A stretch of 64,000 nt of DNA from Synechococcus sp. A18-25c (lineage in GTDB: Bacteria > Cyanobacteriota > Cyanobacteriia > PCC-6307 > Cyanobiaceae): positions 1,922,001 through 1,986,000 of the forward strand of contig NZ_CP047957.1 of NCBI RefSeq assembly GCF_014280035.1, written 5' to 3'. Position 1 is the stretch's first letter. Each line of letters starts with the position of its first letter. This document shows positions 37,157 to 46,608 of the stretch, piece after piece. The notes beneath the pieces were generated by a model. It did no database searches and was not told the origin of the DNA. It worked only from the letters and a program-made list of their open reading frames with translations. The position numbers were made by a program, and so were the translations under genes.

Positions 37157-37239
37157 GCGGATGGGGAGACTTGAACTCCCACGACATTGCTGCCACTAGT
37201 ACCTGAAACTAGCGCGTCTACCAATTCCGCCACATCCGC
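37157..37239 (-). tRNA. tRNA-Leu (anticodon CAG)
   Basis: Read on the minus strand, the 83-nt sequence starts GCGGATG and ends CATCCGC, with a class II long variable arm. The anticodon loop TTCAGGT gives CAG, and the T-loop is TTCAAGT. CCA is not encoded. Confidence 0.95.
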
Positions 37240-37385
37240 TGGCGTGCGTCGACCAAGCGACCTGTGAAACATACGACATCGCCACGCTGCTCTGGCTCCA
37301 GCCCAAAAGCCACTTTGAGGGCCGGCCGTCTAGACGGTCTCAGACCTTCTGGCCAAGATGGGCGTTCCTCCAGAAATCCCAAGGA

Positions 37386-38678
37386 ATGACAGTCGCGGCT
37401 CCCGCGTCTCAAGACATTCTCAAGCCGCACCTTGAGATCGATGGAGGGCACCGACTAGAGGGTGAATTGCGCGTCAGTGGAGCCAAGAATTCCGCCTTGG
37501 TGCTGATGACAGCGGCTCTGCTCACCGATGAGCCCCTGACGCTGCACAACGTGCCGCCGCTCACTGACATCGATGGGATGGCGAAAATCCTGATGTCGAT
37601 GGGCGTGGCCGTCGAGCGCAGCCATGAAACGGTGCGACTTCACGCCGCCACCCTGACCAGTGCAGAGCCGCCCTACGAGCTGGTGAACGGCCTCCGTGCC
37701 AGCTTCTTCGCCATCGGCTCCATCTTGGCTCGCTTAGGCCACGCCAAGGTCCCCCTGCCAGGTGGCTGCCGCATCGGAGCGCGTCCTGTGGTGGAGCACA
37801 TCCGAGGCCTCAAGGCACTCGGAGCCATGGTGACCGTTGAACATGGGGTGGTCACGGCCGCTGTTCCCGGTAAGAGCCAACGCTTAAAAGGCAATTCGAT
37901 TGTTCTGGACTGCCCGAGCGTCGGCGCCACCGAAACCATCCTGATGGCCGCCACGCTGGCCGATGGCACCAGCGTGATCGAAAACGCCGCGCAGGAGCCT
38001 GAGGTTCAAGACCTAGCCAATCTGCTCAACGCCATGGGCGCCTGCATCAGCGGCGCCGGCGGTCCGACGATCACGATCCAAGGTGTCGAACGCTTGCAGG
38101 GTTGCGACTACACGGTGATTCCTGACCGAATCGAGGCCGGAACATTTCTATTGGCAGCAGCCATCACCCGCTCCGCCCTGCGGGTCGCGCCGGTGATTCC
38201 CGACCATCTCAGCGCTGTGCTGCAGAAGCTGAAAGATTGCGGTTGCAAGCTGGAGTTCGACGGCGACGGCATCGTGATCACTCCTGGTGAAATCCAGGGC
38301 ATTGACATCACTACACAACCCTTCCCTGGCTTCCCTACCGATCTCCAGGCACCGTTCATGGCTCTGCTGGCCACCGCGAAAGGCACCAGCGTGATCACCG
38401 AAAAGATCTACGAAAACCGCATGCAGCATGTGGCGGAACTCCAGCGCATGGGCGCAGCGATCCGCGTTCAAGGCAACAGCGCCGTGGTGGAGGGTGTGCC
38501 CTGCCTAAGCGGAGCACCGGTGAAAGGAACCGACTTGAGAGCCTCAGCGGCAATGGTGCTGGCGGGCCTTGTGGCTCAGGGCAAAACACAAGTGAGCGGC
38601 CTCAATCACCTGGATCGGGGCTATGCCGGAATCGAGGCCAAGCTCAAAGGAAGCGGCGCACGACTTGAGCGCTGCTAA
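37386..38678 (+). CDS. murA: UDP-N-acetylglucosamine 1-carboxyvinyltransferase
   Basis: The protein has 430 residues. The catalytic cysteine is in [13 protein letters not shown], and [11 protein letters not shown] and [16 protein letters not shown] frame the two EPSP-synthase-like domains. It performs the first committed step of peptidoglycan synthesis. A 222-bp gap after it contains only a weak 43-codon frame (38729-38860) that I do not call. Confidence 0.96.
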   Translation: MTVAAPASQDILKPHLEIDGGHRLEGELRVSGAKNSALVLMTAALLTDEPLTLHNVPPLTDIDGMAKILMSMGVAVERSHETVRLHAATLTSAEPPYELVNGLRASFFAIGSILARLGHAKVPLPGGCRIGARPVVEHIRGLKALGAMVTVEHGVVTAAVPGKSQRLKGNSIVLDCPSVGATETILMAATLADGTSVIENAAQEPEVQDLANLLNAMGACISGAGGPTITIQGVERLQGCDYTVIPDRIEAGTFLLAAAITRSALRVAPVIPDHLSAVLQKLKDCGCKLEFDGDGIVITPGEIQGIDITTQPFPGFPTDLQAPFMALLATAKGTSVITEKIYENRMQHVAELQRMGAAIRVQGNSAVVEGVPCLSGAPVKGTDLRASAAMVLAGLVAQGKTQVSGLNHLDRGYAGIEAKLKGSGARLERC

Positions 38679-38900
38679 TGCTGAGCCGGAAGGGTCGTCA
38701 ATCGGCAAAAAGACAGGGTTGAAGATCGCATGAGCACCCGCTCAGGTTGCATCGGGATGGATCGATGCATCGACGGTGAGTTCTGCAATCGAAGTGAAGG
38801 AATTCGGCGGGCAAATGCCACGGAAGACACACCACTTGGCGAACAATCCGTGCCGTGTTGATGACGGGCTGCCAGCGTGTAGCATCCATCCAAACCACGT

Positions 38901-38982
38901 GCAGGCGTGGCGGAATTGGTAGACGCAGCGCACTCAAAATGCGCCGGGGCAACTCTTGTCGGTTCAAGTCCGACCGCCTGTA
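38901..38982 (+). tRNA. tRNA-Leu (anticodon CAA)
   Basis: The 82-nt class II tRNA begins GCAGGCG. The anticodon loop CTCAAAA gives CAA. The long variable arm and T-loop TTCAAGT are present, and acceptor pairing is complete apart from a G-T pair at position 1. Confidence 0.95.
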
Positions 38983-39424
38983 TTGAAGCCACCATGCAGA
39001 GCTTGACTGATCAAGCTGTCGCGTGAATTCCTCAGCGTCAGCACTGGGGTGATGCGCAACACCCTCCAACGGGGATGGTGGTCAAGCAACGTTCAGCCAA
39101 CGTCGCCGATCGATGGCTTGCCTTCAAGATCGAATGATCGTCCCAGCCATTGGCGGCAAAGGGCAAGAAGACTCGCAACAGCATCCATCTCCCAGAAGCT
39201 CAGGTCGAATGCTGAACAAACGGCGACGAACCGCCATGGCGCGAATCAGGCACCTGCAAACGGGAGGATGGTGTCATCCGTCACGGCAATCCTGAAGCTT
39301 GCCATGGTTTGGTGATTGAGTTACGACCGTAAAAGCATCAAGCGTTAAGCATCAATGCGAAGCCTTCGGAAAACATTCGATCACAGGTTAGAAAGCCTAT
39401 TCACCACCAAAGAGAATTAATTAT
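38983..39424. other. 442-bp gap with a possible gene remnant
   Basis: No intact recognised gene is seen. On the minus strand a frame from ATG at 39305 reads 19 codons to a TGA (39246-39248) and then stays open for 50 further codons to 39093 with protein-like content (SFWEMDAVASLLALCRQWLG). This could be a decayed gene. The plus strand carries an 88-codon open frame (39049-39315) of unconvincing composition. Confidence 0.35.
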
Positions 39425-39919
39425 ATGAAGTGGTTGCTTTCAATCCTTGGAATAGCAAATAAAAAAAAGAGGTCGGCCGATCCAAAAATCGGAGATAATT
39501 CGTTTTTTGCGACCAAACAAACATCTGGAGCCCTGCGCTGCCAGTGGCAGCTCAGATCAGAAACGAGAGCAATGATCGACCGAGAGTTTGGCTCCACACT
39601 CTTTATCAGAATTCGGGACATCTCAGGGGATCAGTCCATCGCCTCCAAAACAATCGAGGTGCGATCCAATCAGACGGAAGCCTCGATTAACCTCCCAGCG
39701 GAAACCGGCAAGATCCTGGTGGACCTTGGCTATCGGTTCGGCGCTGACTTCATCTCCCTTGAGTACCAAATCCTGAATTTTGGGAAAAAAGTGATCCAGA
39801 TGCCGCGCTACACCGACTGGTTCACTCAGGAATCACCCAACATCCATCAAGAGATGTACGACTTAGCGTCCGCAGGTCGGTCCTTGGGAGGATCGGAGAT
39901 GGTGCAAAAGGAGGCCTAG
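39425..39919 (+). CDS. DUF4912-like protein
   Basis: The protein has 164 residues. After a short basic start, residues ~35-120 read as a DUF4912-type beta domain (CQWQL, LFIRIRDISGD, EASINLPAETGKILVDLGYRFG). The coding sequence and its upstream flank are AT-richer than neighbours. The function is unknown; DUF4912 proteins in other bacteria are often surface-associated or polysaccharide-linked. It stands alone near a tRNA-Leu. Confidence 0.6.
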   Translation: MKWLLSILGIANKKKRSADPKIGDNSFFATKQTSGALRCQWQLRSETRAMIDREFGSTLFIRIRDISGDQSIASKTIEVRSNQTEASINLPAETGKILVDLGYRFGADFISLEYQILNFGKKVIQMPRYTDWFTQESPNIHQEMYDLASAGRSLGGSEMVQKEA

Positions 39920-39979
39920 TGCGAGCTCAATAATCCACAGACGCGTCTCAGACGAGGCGTCGGCGTTGTCCAAGATGCG

Positions 39980-40123
39980 CTAGGCAGCCTCAGCGCCAGA
40001 CTCTTCGTACAACGCTTTCAACTGATCCAATTCAGACATCAAGTAACGGATTTCAAGCCAATCCGTTGAGAGATCGATATCTGTCTCGAGTCGCTCAATC
40101 TGACGCTTAAGAAGCTCGGACAT
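39980..40123 (-). CDS. Small coiled-coil protein (47 aa)
   Basis: Reading left from an ATG at 40123 gives 47 residues: SELLKRQIERLETDIDLST, then WLEIRYLMSELDQLKALYEE. The heptad-like leucines and charged residues indicate a helical hairpin or coiled coil. The clean start and stop and strong residue bias support a real gene. The family is not recognised. Confidence 0.65.
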   Translation of the reverse strand: MSELLKRQIERLETDIDLSTDWLEIRYLMSELDQLKALYEESGAEAA

Positions 40124-40344
40124 GCCAGCGCAGGCAACTGTATTGGTGCCATGAAACCGCGCCGAAGCTGCATTGCAAGCAATTGGTGAATTCCTGACAA
40201 GTCGAGGTGAAGCCGCACCTACGAACCAAGCGATGGTTGGGTTTCAATTTCAAGGTTGGATGACTGATTTCAAGGCATCCGGGAGGGTGCTGCGGGAGAA
40301 TGGCACCACGTTCGTTCCCCTCTGGGACCAGCCCTTACAGATCC

Positions 40345-41565
40345 ATGGTGGATGCCTCGCCAGTGACTCCGTCAGCCGCGGTGATGGGCACATACAACCG
40401 CTTCCCGATCGCCTTGCTCCGGGGCAAAGGATGCTGGGTCTGGGATGACCAGAGCCGGCGCCATCTGGATGCTGTCGCCGGGATCGCCACCTGCACCCTG
40501 GGCCACAGCAACCGTGCGATACGTAAAGCCCTGACGGGTCAGTTGAGCAAGCTTCAGCACGTCTCGAACCTGTACCAAATTCCGGAACAAGAACAACTGG
40601 CAGCCTGGCTAGTGAAGAACAGCTGCGCCGACAGCGTCTTCTTCTGCAATTCCGGTGCTGAAGCCAATGAGGCCGCCATCAAGCTGGCCCGCAAGCACGG
40701 TCATCAGAAGCGAGGCATCGAGCGTCCGGTGATTATCACCGCGGCCGCCAGCTTCCACGGACGCACACTCGCCGCCGTCAGCGCCACAGGCCAACCTCGC
40801 TATCACCAGGGCTTCGAGCCCATGGTCGAAGGGTTCGAGTTCTTCACCTACAACGACCTCACAGAGTTCGAACAGTTGCTCGAACGTCTTGAACAGAACG
40901 GTCCACGCGTGGCTGCCGTGCTGATCGAACCTCTGCAGGGTGAGGGCGGCGTGAACCCGGGTGATCCTGACGTGATGAAGGCGATCCGCCGACACTGTGA
41001 TGCCCGCAACATTCTGTTGATCTTTGATGAGGTGCAGGTGGGCATGGGTCGCACCGGCACGCTTTGGGGCTATGAACAGCTCGGTGTGGTCCCTGACGCG
41101 CTGACGCTGGCCAAAGGCCTAGGAGGTGGCCATGCCGTGGGAGCGCTCATGGTGCGGAGCAACGCGGATGTGTTCGAACCCGGGGACCATGCGAGCACTT
41201 TCGGAGGCAACCCCTTCGCCTGTCGTGCGGGGCTGACAGTGGCCAGCGAAATCGCACGACGCAATCTGCTCAGGAATGTGCGCCAACGCGGCGATCAATT
41301 GCGAGCCGGTCTGAACCGACTGGTCGAGCGTTATCCAGATCAGCTGGCTGGTAGCCGTGGCTGGGGCCTTCTGCAGGGACTCGTGCTGAAAGACGACTGC
41401 GGCATCCAGGCCGTTGATGTGGTGAAAGCAGCGCTGGAAGAACAGTTGCTGTTGGTGCCCGCTGGTGCCCAGGTGGTTCGGATGGTGCCGGCCTTGGTGA
41501 TCAGCTCCCGCGAAGTGCAGATCCTGCTCACCAGGCTGGAACGAGCCCTGGTCCGCGTGACCTGA
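40345..41565 (+). CDS. argD: Acetylornithine aminotransferase
   Basis: The protein has 406 residues from the ATG at 40345; the frame extends to 40300. The PLP-lysine lies in LTLAKGLGGGHAVGA, with FCNSGAEANEAAIKLAR, FHGRTL and IFDEVQVGMGRTG. It transaminates N-acetylglutamate semialdehyde in arginine synthesis. folC starts immediately after its stop. Confidence 0.92.
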   Translation: MVDASPVTPSAAVMGTYNRFPIALLRGKGCWVWDDQSRRHLDAVAGIATCTLGHSNRAIRKALTGQLSKLQHVSNLYQIPEQEQLAAWLVKNSCADSVFFCNSGAEANEAAIKLARKHGHQKRGIERPVIITAAASFHGRTLAAVSATGQPRYHQGFEPMVEGFEFFTYNDLTEFEQLLERLEQNGPRVAAVLIEPLQGEGGVNPGDPDVMKAIRRHCDARNILLIFDEVQVGMGRTGTLWGYEQLGVVPDALTLAKGLGGGHAVGALMVRSNADVFEPGDHASTFGGNPFACRAGLTVASEIARRNLLRNVRQRGDQLRAGLNRLVERYPDQLAGSRGWGLLQGLVLKDDCGIQAVDVVKAALEEQLLLVPAGAQVVRMVPALVISSREVQILLTRLERALVRVT

Positions 41566-42804
41566 GTGGAGCGATCGTCGTCATCCCATCCGCAGGACTT
41601 GAGTGACCTGCTGCCGCGATTTGATCTGCGGGGCATGGATCTGTCCCTGGAGCGGATGCAGTTGGCACTGAAACATCTGCAGAGCCCTGCAGGATCGATC
41701 CCCGCCGTTCAGGTGGTGGGCACCAATGGCAAAGGATCGATCGCCTGTTTGATCCATCACGGCCTAATGGCGGCGGGCCTTCGTTCCGGCCTGACCACCT
41801 CACCCCATCTCGTGAGCTGGTGCGAACGCATCCGGGTCGATGACGCTCTCATCAGGATTGAAACGCTGCGCAAGATCCTGGAATCACTGCAGCCTGTGGT
41901 CGAAGAGCATCGTCTGACGCCCTTCGAACAACTGATCTGCGCCGCCCTCGTGCATTTCGATCAACAACAGCCCGACTGGCTGGTGCTGGAGGCTGGGCTG
42001 GGCGGTCGACTGGATGCCACCACCGCCCACCCACAACGGCCCTTGATCGCCGTGGGCTCCATTGGTCTCGACCATCGCGAGCATCTCGGACCCACCCTGC
42101 AGGCCATCGCTGCCGAGAAAGCCGCGGCCATCGGTCCTGGAGCTCACGTTGTGAGTGGTCCGCAAGAGGCCGCTGTACAGGAGGTGCTCGAACAGCGGGT
42201 GAAGGCCATGGCGGGAACCCTGGACTGGGTGGACCCGCTGGATGACACCTGGACTTTGGGGCTGCCAGGCCTCTGGCAACAAGGCAACGCAGCTGTGGCC
42301 GCCGCTGCCCTGCAATGGATGGGGAGGGACTCAGGCGCGATCCCCGATGCGGCAATCCGTGAGGGATTGGCAGCGGCCCGATGGCCAGGGAGGCTGCAGT
42401 GGATGCGCTGGCAAGGACTGCGCGTGCGCGTGGATGGTGCCCACAACCCACCAGCGGCCGTGCAACTCGACCAGGAACGCCGCCGCTGGTCAGCCGACAG
42501 AACGCCACAGACCTGGATCCTGGCGATCCAGGCACACAAACAAGCCCCAGAGATGCTCAACCAGCTTCTGCATCCCGGTGATCAGGCTTGGATCGTGCCG
42601 GTACCCGGTCACACGAGCTGGAGTGCAGAGCAACTGAAAGCGCACTGTCCGCATCAGGCCGAGCAGTTGAAATCAGCGGTGAATGCAGCGGAGGCCCTGC
42701 GGCAGCTGCAGGCTGAAGGATGGCCGCCCACCGCTCCCGTGATCGCCGGATCTCTTTATTTGATCGGTCAGCTCATGGAAACCGGCTTGGTGCAGGCAGA
42801 GTGA
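41566..42804 (+). CDS. folC: Folylpolyglutamate / dihydrofolate synthase
   Basis: The protein has 412 residues from a GTG directly after the argD TGA. The Mur-ligase-like ATP site VVGTNGKGSIACL, LEAGLGGRLDATT and the C-terminal VDGAHNPPAAVQL are conserved. It adds glutamate to folates. It is coupled to argD (0-nt gap) and to the next gene (4-nt overlap). Confidence 0.92.
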   Translation: MERSSSSHPQDLSDLLPRFDLRGMDLSLERMQLALKHLQSPAGSIPAVQVVGTNGKGSIACLIHHGLMAAGLRSGLTTSPHLVSWCERIRVDDALIRIETLRKILESLQPVVEEHRLTPFEQLICAALVHFDQQQPDWLVLEAGLGGRLDATTAHPQRPLIAVGSIGLDHREHLGPTLQAIAAEKAAAIGPGAHVVSGPQEAAVQEVLEQRVKAMAGTLDWVDPLDDTWTLGLPGLWQQGNAAVAAAALQWMGRDSGAIPDAAIREGLAAARWPGRLQWMRWQGLRVRVDGAHNPPAAVQLDQERRRWSADRTPQTWILAIQAHKQAPEMLNQLLHPGDQAWIVPVPGHTSWSAEQLKAHCPHQAEQLKSAVNAAEALRQLQAEGWPPTAPVIAGSLYLIGQLMETGLVQAE

Positions 42805-43352
42805 AGGCCATGCCGCTCCTCCATGCCATGCACGCGCTGCTGAAGGCCCTCGCCGCATTCGCTCTGATGCTCTGGTTGATGCCGGTGTCGGCCATCGCCC
42901 TCGACACCTCGGCAGGGGTGGGGCTGCAAGATCGAGCCCTGTTCCAGGAACGGGTCGACTACACCCTGACCAACCAAAGCGACGTGGACTTCCACGGACA
43001 GCAGCTCACCAATACCTCCTTCGCCGGTGCCGTCGGCCGTGGGGCTGATTTCAGCGACACCAACCTTTCGGGCGCAATTTTTACCCAAGGGGCCTTTGCG
43101 GATGCCAATTTTCATGGCGCCGACCTCAGTGATGCCCTGATGGATCGTGCCGACTTCACCGGGACGGATCTGCGCGATGCCCTGCTGGTGGGCGTGATTG
43201 CCTCCGGCAGCAGCTTCGCCGGAGCGCAAGTGGAAGGGGCTGATTTCAGTGATGCCCTCCTGGACCGCGATGATCAACGCCGCCTCTGTCAGGAAGCCGA
43301 AGGTGTCAACCCGGTGACTGGGGTGTTGACCCGCGACAGCCTCAACTGCTGA
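42801..43352 (+). CDS. Pentapeptide-repeat protein with signal peptide
   Basis: The protein has 183 residues from a GTG overlapping the folC stop; ATG at 42810 is the alternative. A signal peptide (ALLKALAAFALMLWLMPVSAIAL) is followed by A(D/N)LXX-type pentapeptides across residues ~70-150 (GADFSDTNLSGAIF, DALMDRADFTGTDL), which form a beta-helix. It is probably thylakoid-lumenal or periplasmic. Its 3' end overlaps the next gene by 11 nt. Confidence 0.85.
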   Translation: MKAMPLLHAMHALLKALAAFALMLWLMPVSAIALDTSAGVGLQDRALFQERVDYTLTNQSDVDFHGQQLTNTSFAGAVGRGADFSDTNLSGAIFTQGAFADANFHGADLSDALMDRADFTGTDLRDALLVGVIASGSSFAGAQVEGADFSDALLDRDDQRRLCQEAEGVNPVTGVLTRDSLNC

Positions 43353-44673
43353 ACCCGCCAAGCTTGCCTGGATTCAGCAATCCGGCCGGATCGAAACGGT
43401 GCTTCGTGGCCACCTGATCGCCATCGATCACTCCGAGGCCACCGCCCTCCACCGTGAGCTCATGGGGGTTGAAGATCAGCGCGCCTTGATCGCGGCATTG
43501 CTGGATCAGGCGCTCCAGCGCTTCTGCCCCTCGCCAACGCACCAGAGGCAGGGCCGCTAACCGCTGGGCCCCCTGCTGACGCACACCTTCCAGATGCCAC
43601 AGCAGATCGTCTCCCCAGGACTGTTTCAAGCTGTCCAAAAAGGCGAGCTCAGGCTGGGGCAACAGCATCTGCAAGTAGGTCCAGGCGGAATCCCGTTGCC
43701 GGAGATGCAAGGTGGTGTGGTTCCAGGTGAGCTCCTTCAAACCATTGCCGTGCCGATCGGCCTCGGAGCCCAGGTGGGTGACGACGGCTCCTGCTGCTGT
43801 CGCCAATCGGTGCACAGTGCTGACCGCATCAGGCGCCACAAGCAGCAACAAACGATCTTTCGCTGACACCGGCAGATCCCACTGGGGCAGCTGCTCCACC
43901 ACCGCTGCCTCCAACACCGTGCACAGGTGCAGGTCAATAGCCGCTGCACAGCAACGGCGCGCCAGCTCCACGGCCGTGGACCAATCAGGGCAGTCGACCA
44001 CCAGTTCCTGCCAAGCAATGCTCGGAGCAGTGGCCAACGTGAGAGCCGTCAGGATGCCGTTGGTGCCGTAGGCATGGTTGAGAGCTTCAGCTTCGGAGGC
44101 CTCGAGTTGAAGCACCCGGGGCTCCCGCTCCAGGGTCACCACCTCCAGCCCGAGCAAGTGCCCGGGATCGCGGAGAAATCCCCAGCGAACAGAACCAATG
44201 CCACCGGAGCCGCCAGCGATGAATCCACCGATCGTGGCGCTGCGCCAAGTGCTCGGCATCAACCGCAGCTGACGCCCCTGGGCCACAAGCTCGCGGTTCA
44301 GATCCTTCAGCAGACAACCGCACTCCACCGTGACGTCGCCTGTGACCGGGTCGATGGCACGCACGGACCGGAGATGGCTCATCAGCATCACCACACCGGC
44401 CTCGAGCGGAACACACTGGCCGTAATTGCCAGTGCCCGAACCACGCAGCGTGAGCGGCACGCCATTGCGCCGGCAGAGCCCCGCGACCTGCACCACCGCA
44501 TCGACGCTGTCAGGGCGCACCACCACATCGGCCCGACAATCCGCCAATCGCTCCCGCAGCACCGGCGAATAGTCGTAGGCATCGCGGGAATAACGCTCCA
44601 GGTCATCCGGCTCAGTCAGCACGCTCAGACCAGAGATGGCGGTCAGCTCGCTTCGCATGGCATTGGTCAGCAT
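43342..44673 (-). CDS. FAD-binding oxidoreductase (GlcD-like)
   Basis: The protein has 443 residues. The PCMH-type FAD site (DVVVRPDSVDAVVQVAGLCRRNGVPLTLRGSGTGNYGQ, split here by residue runs) and ATIGGFIAGGSGGIGSVRWG are clear. The C-terminus ends with a typical DPAGLLNPGKLG. It probably oxidises a 2-hydroxyacid, as glycolate oxidase subunit D does, but the substrate is unknown. Confidence 0.8.
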   Translation of the reverse strand: MLTNAMRSELTAISGLSVLTEPDDLERYSRDAYDYSPVLRERLADCRADVVVRPDSVDAVVQVAGLCRRNGVPLTLRGSGTGNYGQCVPLEAGVVMLMSHLRSVRAIDPVTGDVTVECGCLLKDLNRELVAQGRQLRLMPSTWRSATIGGFIAGGSGGIGSVRWGFLRDPGHLLGLEVVTLEREPRVLQLEASEAEALNHAYGTNGILTALTLATAPSIAWQELVVDCPDWSTAVELARRCCAAAIDLHLCTVLEAAVVEQLPQWDLPVSAKDRLLLLVAPDAVSTVHRLATAAGAVVTHLGSEADRHGNGLKELTWNHTTLHLRQRDSAWTYLQMLLPQPELAFLDSLKQSWGDDLLWHLEGVRQQGAQRLAALPLVRWRGAEALERLIQQCRDQGALIFNPHELTVEGGGLGVIDGDQVATKHRFDPAGLLNPGKLGGFSS

Positions 44674-44727
44674 CAGGCTCCCCCCTCACGCACGGTCGAT
44701 TGAATCTGAAACCGGCTGATCTTCAAC

Positions 44728-44812
44728 CCACTGTTGTTTAATCCACTGCTGTTTAACCCACTGTCCCTGAACCTACGGTCCCTGAACCTACGGTCCCTGA
44801 ACCCACTCTCCC
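44728..44812. repeat. 15-bp tandem repeat (five units plus a partial)
   Basis: Units begin at 44728, 44743, 44758, 44773 and 44788, with a partial sixth from 44803. Units four and five are identical (CTACGGTCCCTGAAC); the others differ at a few positions. The unit length is a multiple of three. Units four and five each carry CTA, a stop (TAG) on the minus strand in frame with the amidohydrolase. Confidence 0.85.
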
Positions 44813-46044
44813 CCAGCCAGCACACCCCGCGCGCTGGGAATGGCCAGCAATTCCGGCCAGCCCCCTTGCTGGAGATGGATCAGATCCGCTGGAGCACCGA
44901 TGCGCAGCACGCCATCCCAAGCGAGTCCCATCAGCTGAGCCGCATCGGTCGTGAAGGGCTTCAAACCATGGTGATCCCAGGGAGCGAGCTGCGCGAGGGG
45001 CAGGCTCATGGCCATCAACGCCAACGGATCAAGCTGCCCACCGGGGAACCAGGGATCCTGAACGTTGTCGCCACCGACCGCCACACGCAAACCAGCAGTC
45101 TGCAGCTGTCGGATCGGTGCCAACGGTCGACGCAGAGGGGTGTTGTCGCCTTGGCGACCGAGCAGCCAGCCATTGGTGAGCGGCAGGGCGACCACCTGCA
45201 GCTGCTGACGCGCCATCCGATCGCTCAGATGCCGCAGAGGGCCATCACGCAGAAGCGCCAGGCTGCTGGCATGGCTACAGGTCACCGGGACCGACACCTC
45301 CATGCTTTCCATCACCCGCAGAAGCTGACGCATTCCTGCAGCCGGATGTGAGGAGGCCTCATCGATATGAAGATCGACAGGGCACCCAAGCTGATTCGCC
45401 AGCTCCAGCAGCCGTCGCAGGCCACGTCGTTCTTGTCGACCTCGACAAGGAGGCTGGATAAAACCACCGAGGGCACCACCGGCCGCAGCAACCGTGGCCG
45501 CCAGCTGCTCACCATCGCGGGTCGACCAATGCTCCACCGGCACAAGTGCCACGAGTTGCAGCTCCAGACGATCAAGCCATTGCTGGCGCAGGGCGGTGAG
45601 CGCCTCCCAACTGCAGGCAGCACCGGGCCCGACACTGTCGATATGGCTACGAATGGCTCTCAGACCATGACGCCACGCCAACTGAAGCGCACGCTCGCCG
45701 CGGGCCTGCACCTGTTGGAGGGTGCGCGTCTGATGCTCTCGGTAGTTGGCCGCTAAAGCCGCCGCAAACGTGCCGTCGGGGTTGGGATGGTCCTTCCAGG
45801 AAAAGGCTTTATCCAGGTGAGCATGGGGCTCCACCAGCCGCGGCAGCACCAGGCCCTCGGCTTCCGGCACAGGATCGACCGCATCGATCACCCCTTCTCG
45901 CCAACGGATCGAGACGGGAATCAGGCCATCTGATCCCGCGGCTGTCGGCACATCAACGGAGTTCCCGAGGGCGGTCTCAAGAAGCAACCGGGGGCAGCGA
46001 GCCTTCAGTGCACCGGAGCGAGATGTCTGCAGCATTGAACTCAT
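44788..46044 (-). CDS. CodA-like amidohydrolase (cytosine deaminase family)
   Basis: The protein has 418 residues. Metal-site motifs RLVEPHAHLDKAF, DLHIDEASSH, VTCSHASS and GGDNVQDPW fit the cytosine deaminase branch of the amidohydrolase superfamily; the substrate could be a pyrimidine or related cyclic amide. Its stop codon is inside the 15-bp repeat. It overlaps the DUF4359 gene by 4 nt. Confidence 0.78.
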   Translation of the reverse strand: MSSMLQTSRSGALKARCPRLLLETALGNSVDVPTAAGSDGLIPVSIRWREGVIDAVDPVPEAEGLVLPRLVEPHAHLDKAFSWKDHPNPDGTFAAALAANYREHQTRTLQQVQARGERALQLAWRHGLRAIRSHIDSVGPGAACSWEALTALRQQWLDRLELQLVALVPVEHWSTRDGEQLAATVAAAGGALGGFIQPPCRGRQERRGLRRLLELANQLGCPVDLHIDEASSHPAAGMRQLLRVMESMEVSVPVTCSHASSLALLRDGPLRHLSDRMARQQLQVVALPLTNGWLLGRQGDNTPLRRPLAPIRQLQTAGLRVAVGGDNVQDPWFPGGQLDPLALMAMSLPLAQLAPWDHHGLKPFTTDAAQLMGLAWDGVLRIGAPADLIHLQQGGWPELLAIPSARGVLAGGEWVQGP

Positions 46045-46469
46045 TCGCGATCGCCATCCTTGGAGTAGGCATTCAGCATCAGAAACTGACCGGCAATGCC
46101 CAGAGTGGTGACGCGATAGCTCGGAAGGCGCAGGCTGGGGAGAAGATCCTGACCGCCAACCTCAGTCACATAAACACTGGCCAGTCCGAGATTCCAACGT
46201 CGGGTGAATTGATCGGCCAGAGTTGCCAAGACTGTTTGTTGATCAGCGATCAGACGCGGACAATCACTGATCCACAGCTGAAGCACCAAGGGCAGCACTT
46301 GCCTCTGGCAGATTTCTTCGGTGGCCAGGCTGACCAACTGACGGCCGGCAAAAGCGCTGTAGTCCGATCGGCTCGGGTTGGAGAGGGCAAGCGCAGCACC
46401 ACTTCCGGCCAGCAGCAGCGCTGATGCAACGAGAGTTGCGGAAGGCCAGCGCCTGCGAGGCGAAGACAT
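46041..46469 (-). CDS. DUF4359 family protein
   Basis: The protein has 142 residues. An N-terminal membrane anchor (ATLVASALLLAGSGAALAL) is followed by a domain with YSAFAGRQLV and a closing LPSYRVTTLGIAGQFLM, as in the cyanobacterial DUF4359 family. The function is unknown. It is the first gene of a two-gene unit with the amidohydrolase. Confidence 0.75.
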   Translation of the reverse strand: MSSPRRRWPSATLVASALLLAGSGAALALSNPSRSDYSAFAGRQLVSLATEEICQRQVLPLVLQLWISDCPRLIADQQTVLATLADQFTRRWNLGLASVYVTEVGGQDLLPSLRLPSYRVTTLGIAGQFLMLNAYSKDGDRE

Positions 46470-46512
46470 GCGCTTGGCCAGTGAAGATGAATTGGTAGAT
46501 TCTTACCGACGC

Positions 46513-46586
46513 GGCGGGCGTCGCCAAGTGGTTAAGGCAGCGGCTTGTGGCGCCGCTATTCGGGGGTTCGAATCCCCTCGCTCGCC
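46513..46586 (+). tRNA. tRNA-His (anticodon GTG)
   Basis: The 74-nt gene includes the extra 5' G at 46513 paired with C73. The anticodon loop TTGTGGC gives GTG, and the T-loop is TTCGAAT. All stems pair with single wobbles. Confidence 0.95.
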
Positions 46587-46608
46587 CTTTCACCTCATCA
46601 CCTTGGGG

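Noticed and set aside
38729-38860. 43-codon plus-strand ORF between murA and tRNA-Leu
   Set aside because: Odd composition (several isolated Cys), no domain-like pattern and no start support; treated as chance.
39049-39315. 88-codon plus-strand ORF downstream of tRNA-Leu(CAA)
   Set aside because: Rich in Ser, Asn, Gln and Arg with no hydrophobic core; the opposite strand looks more protein-like. Not called as a gene.
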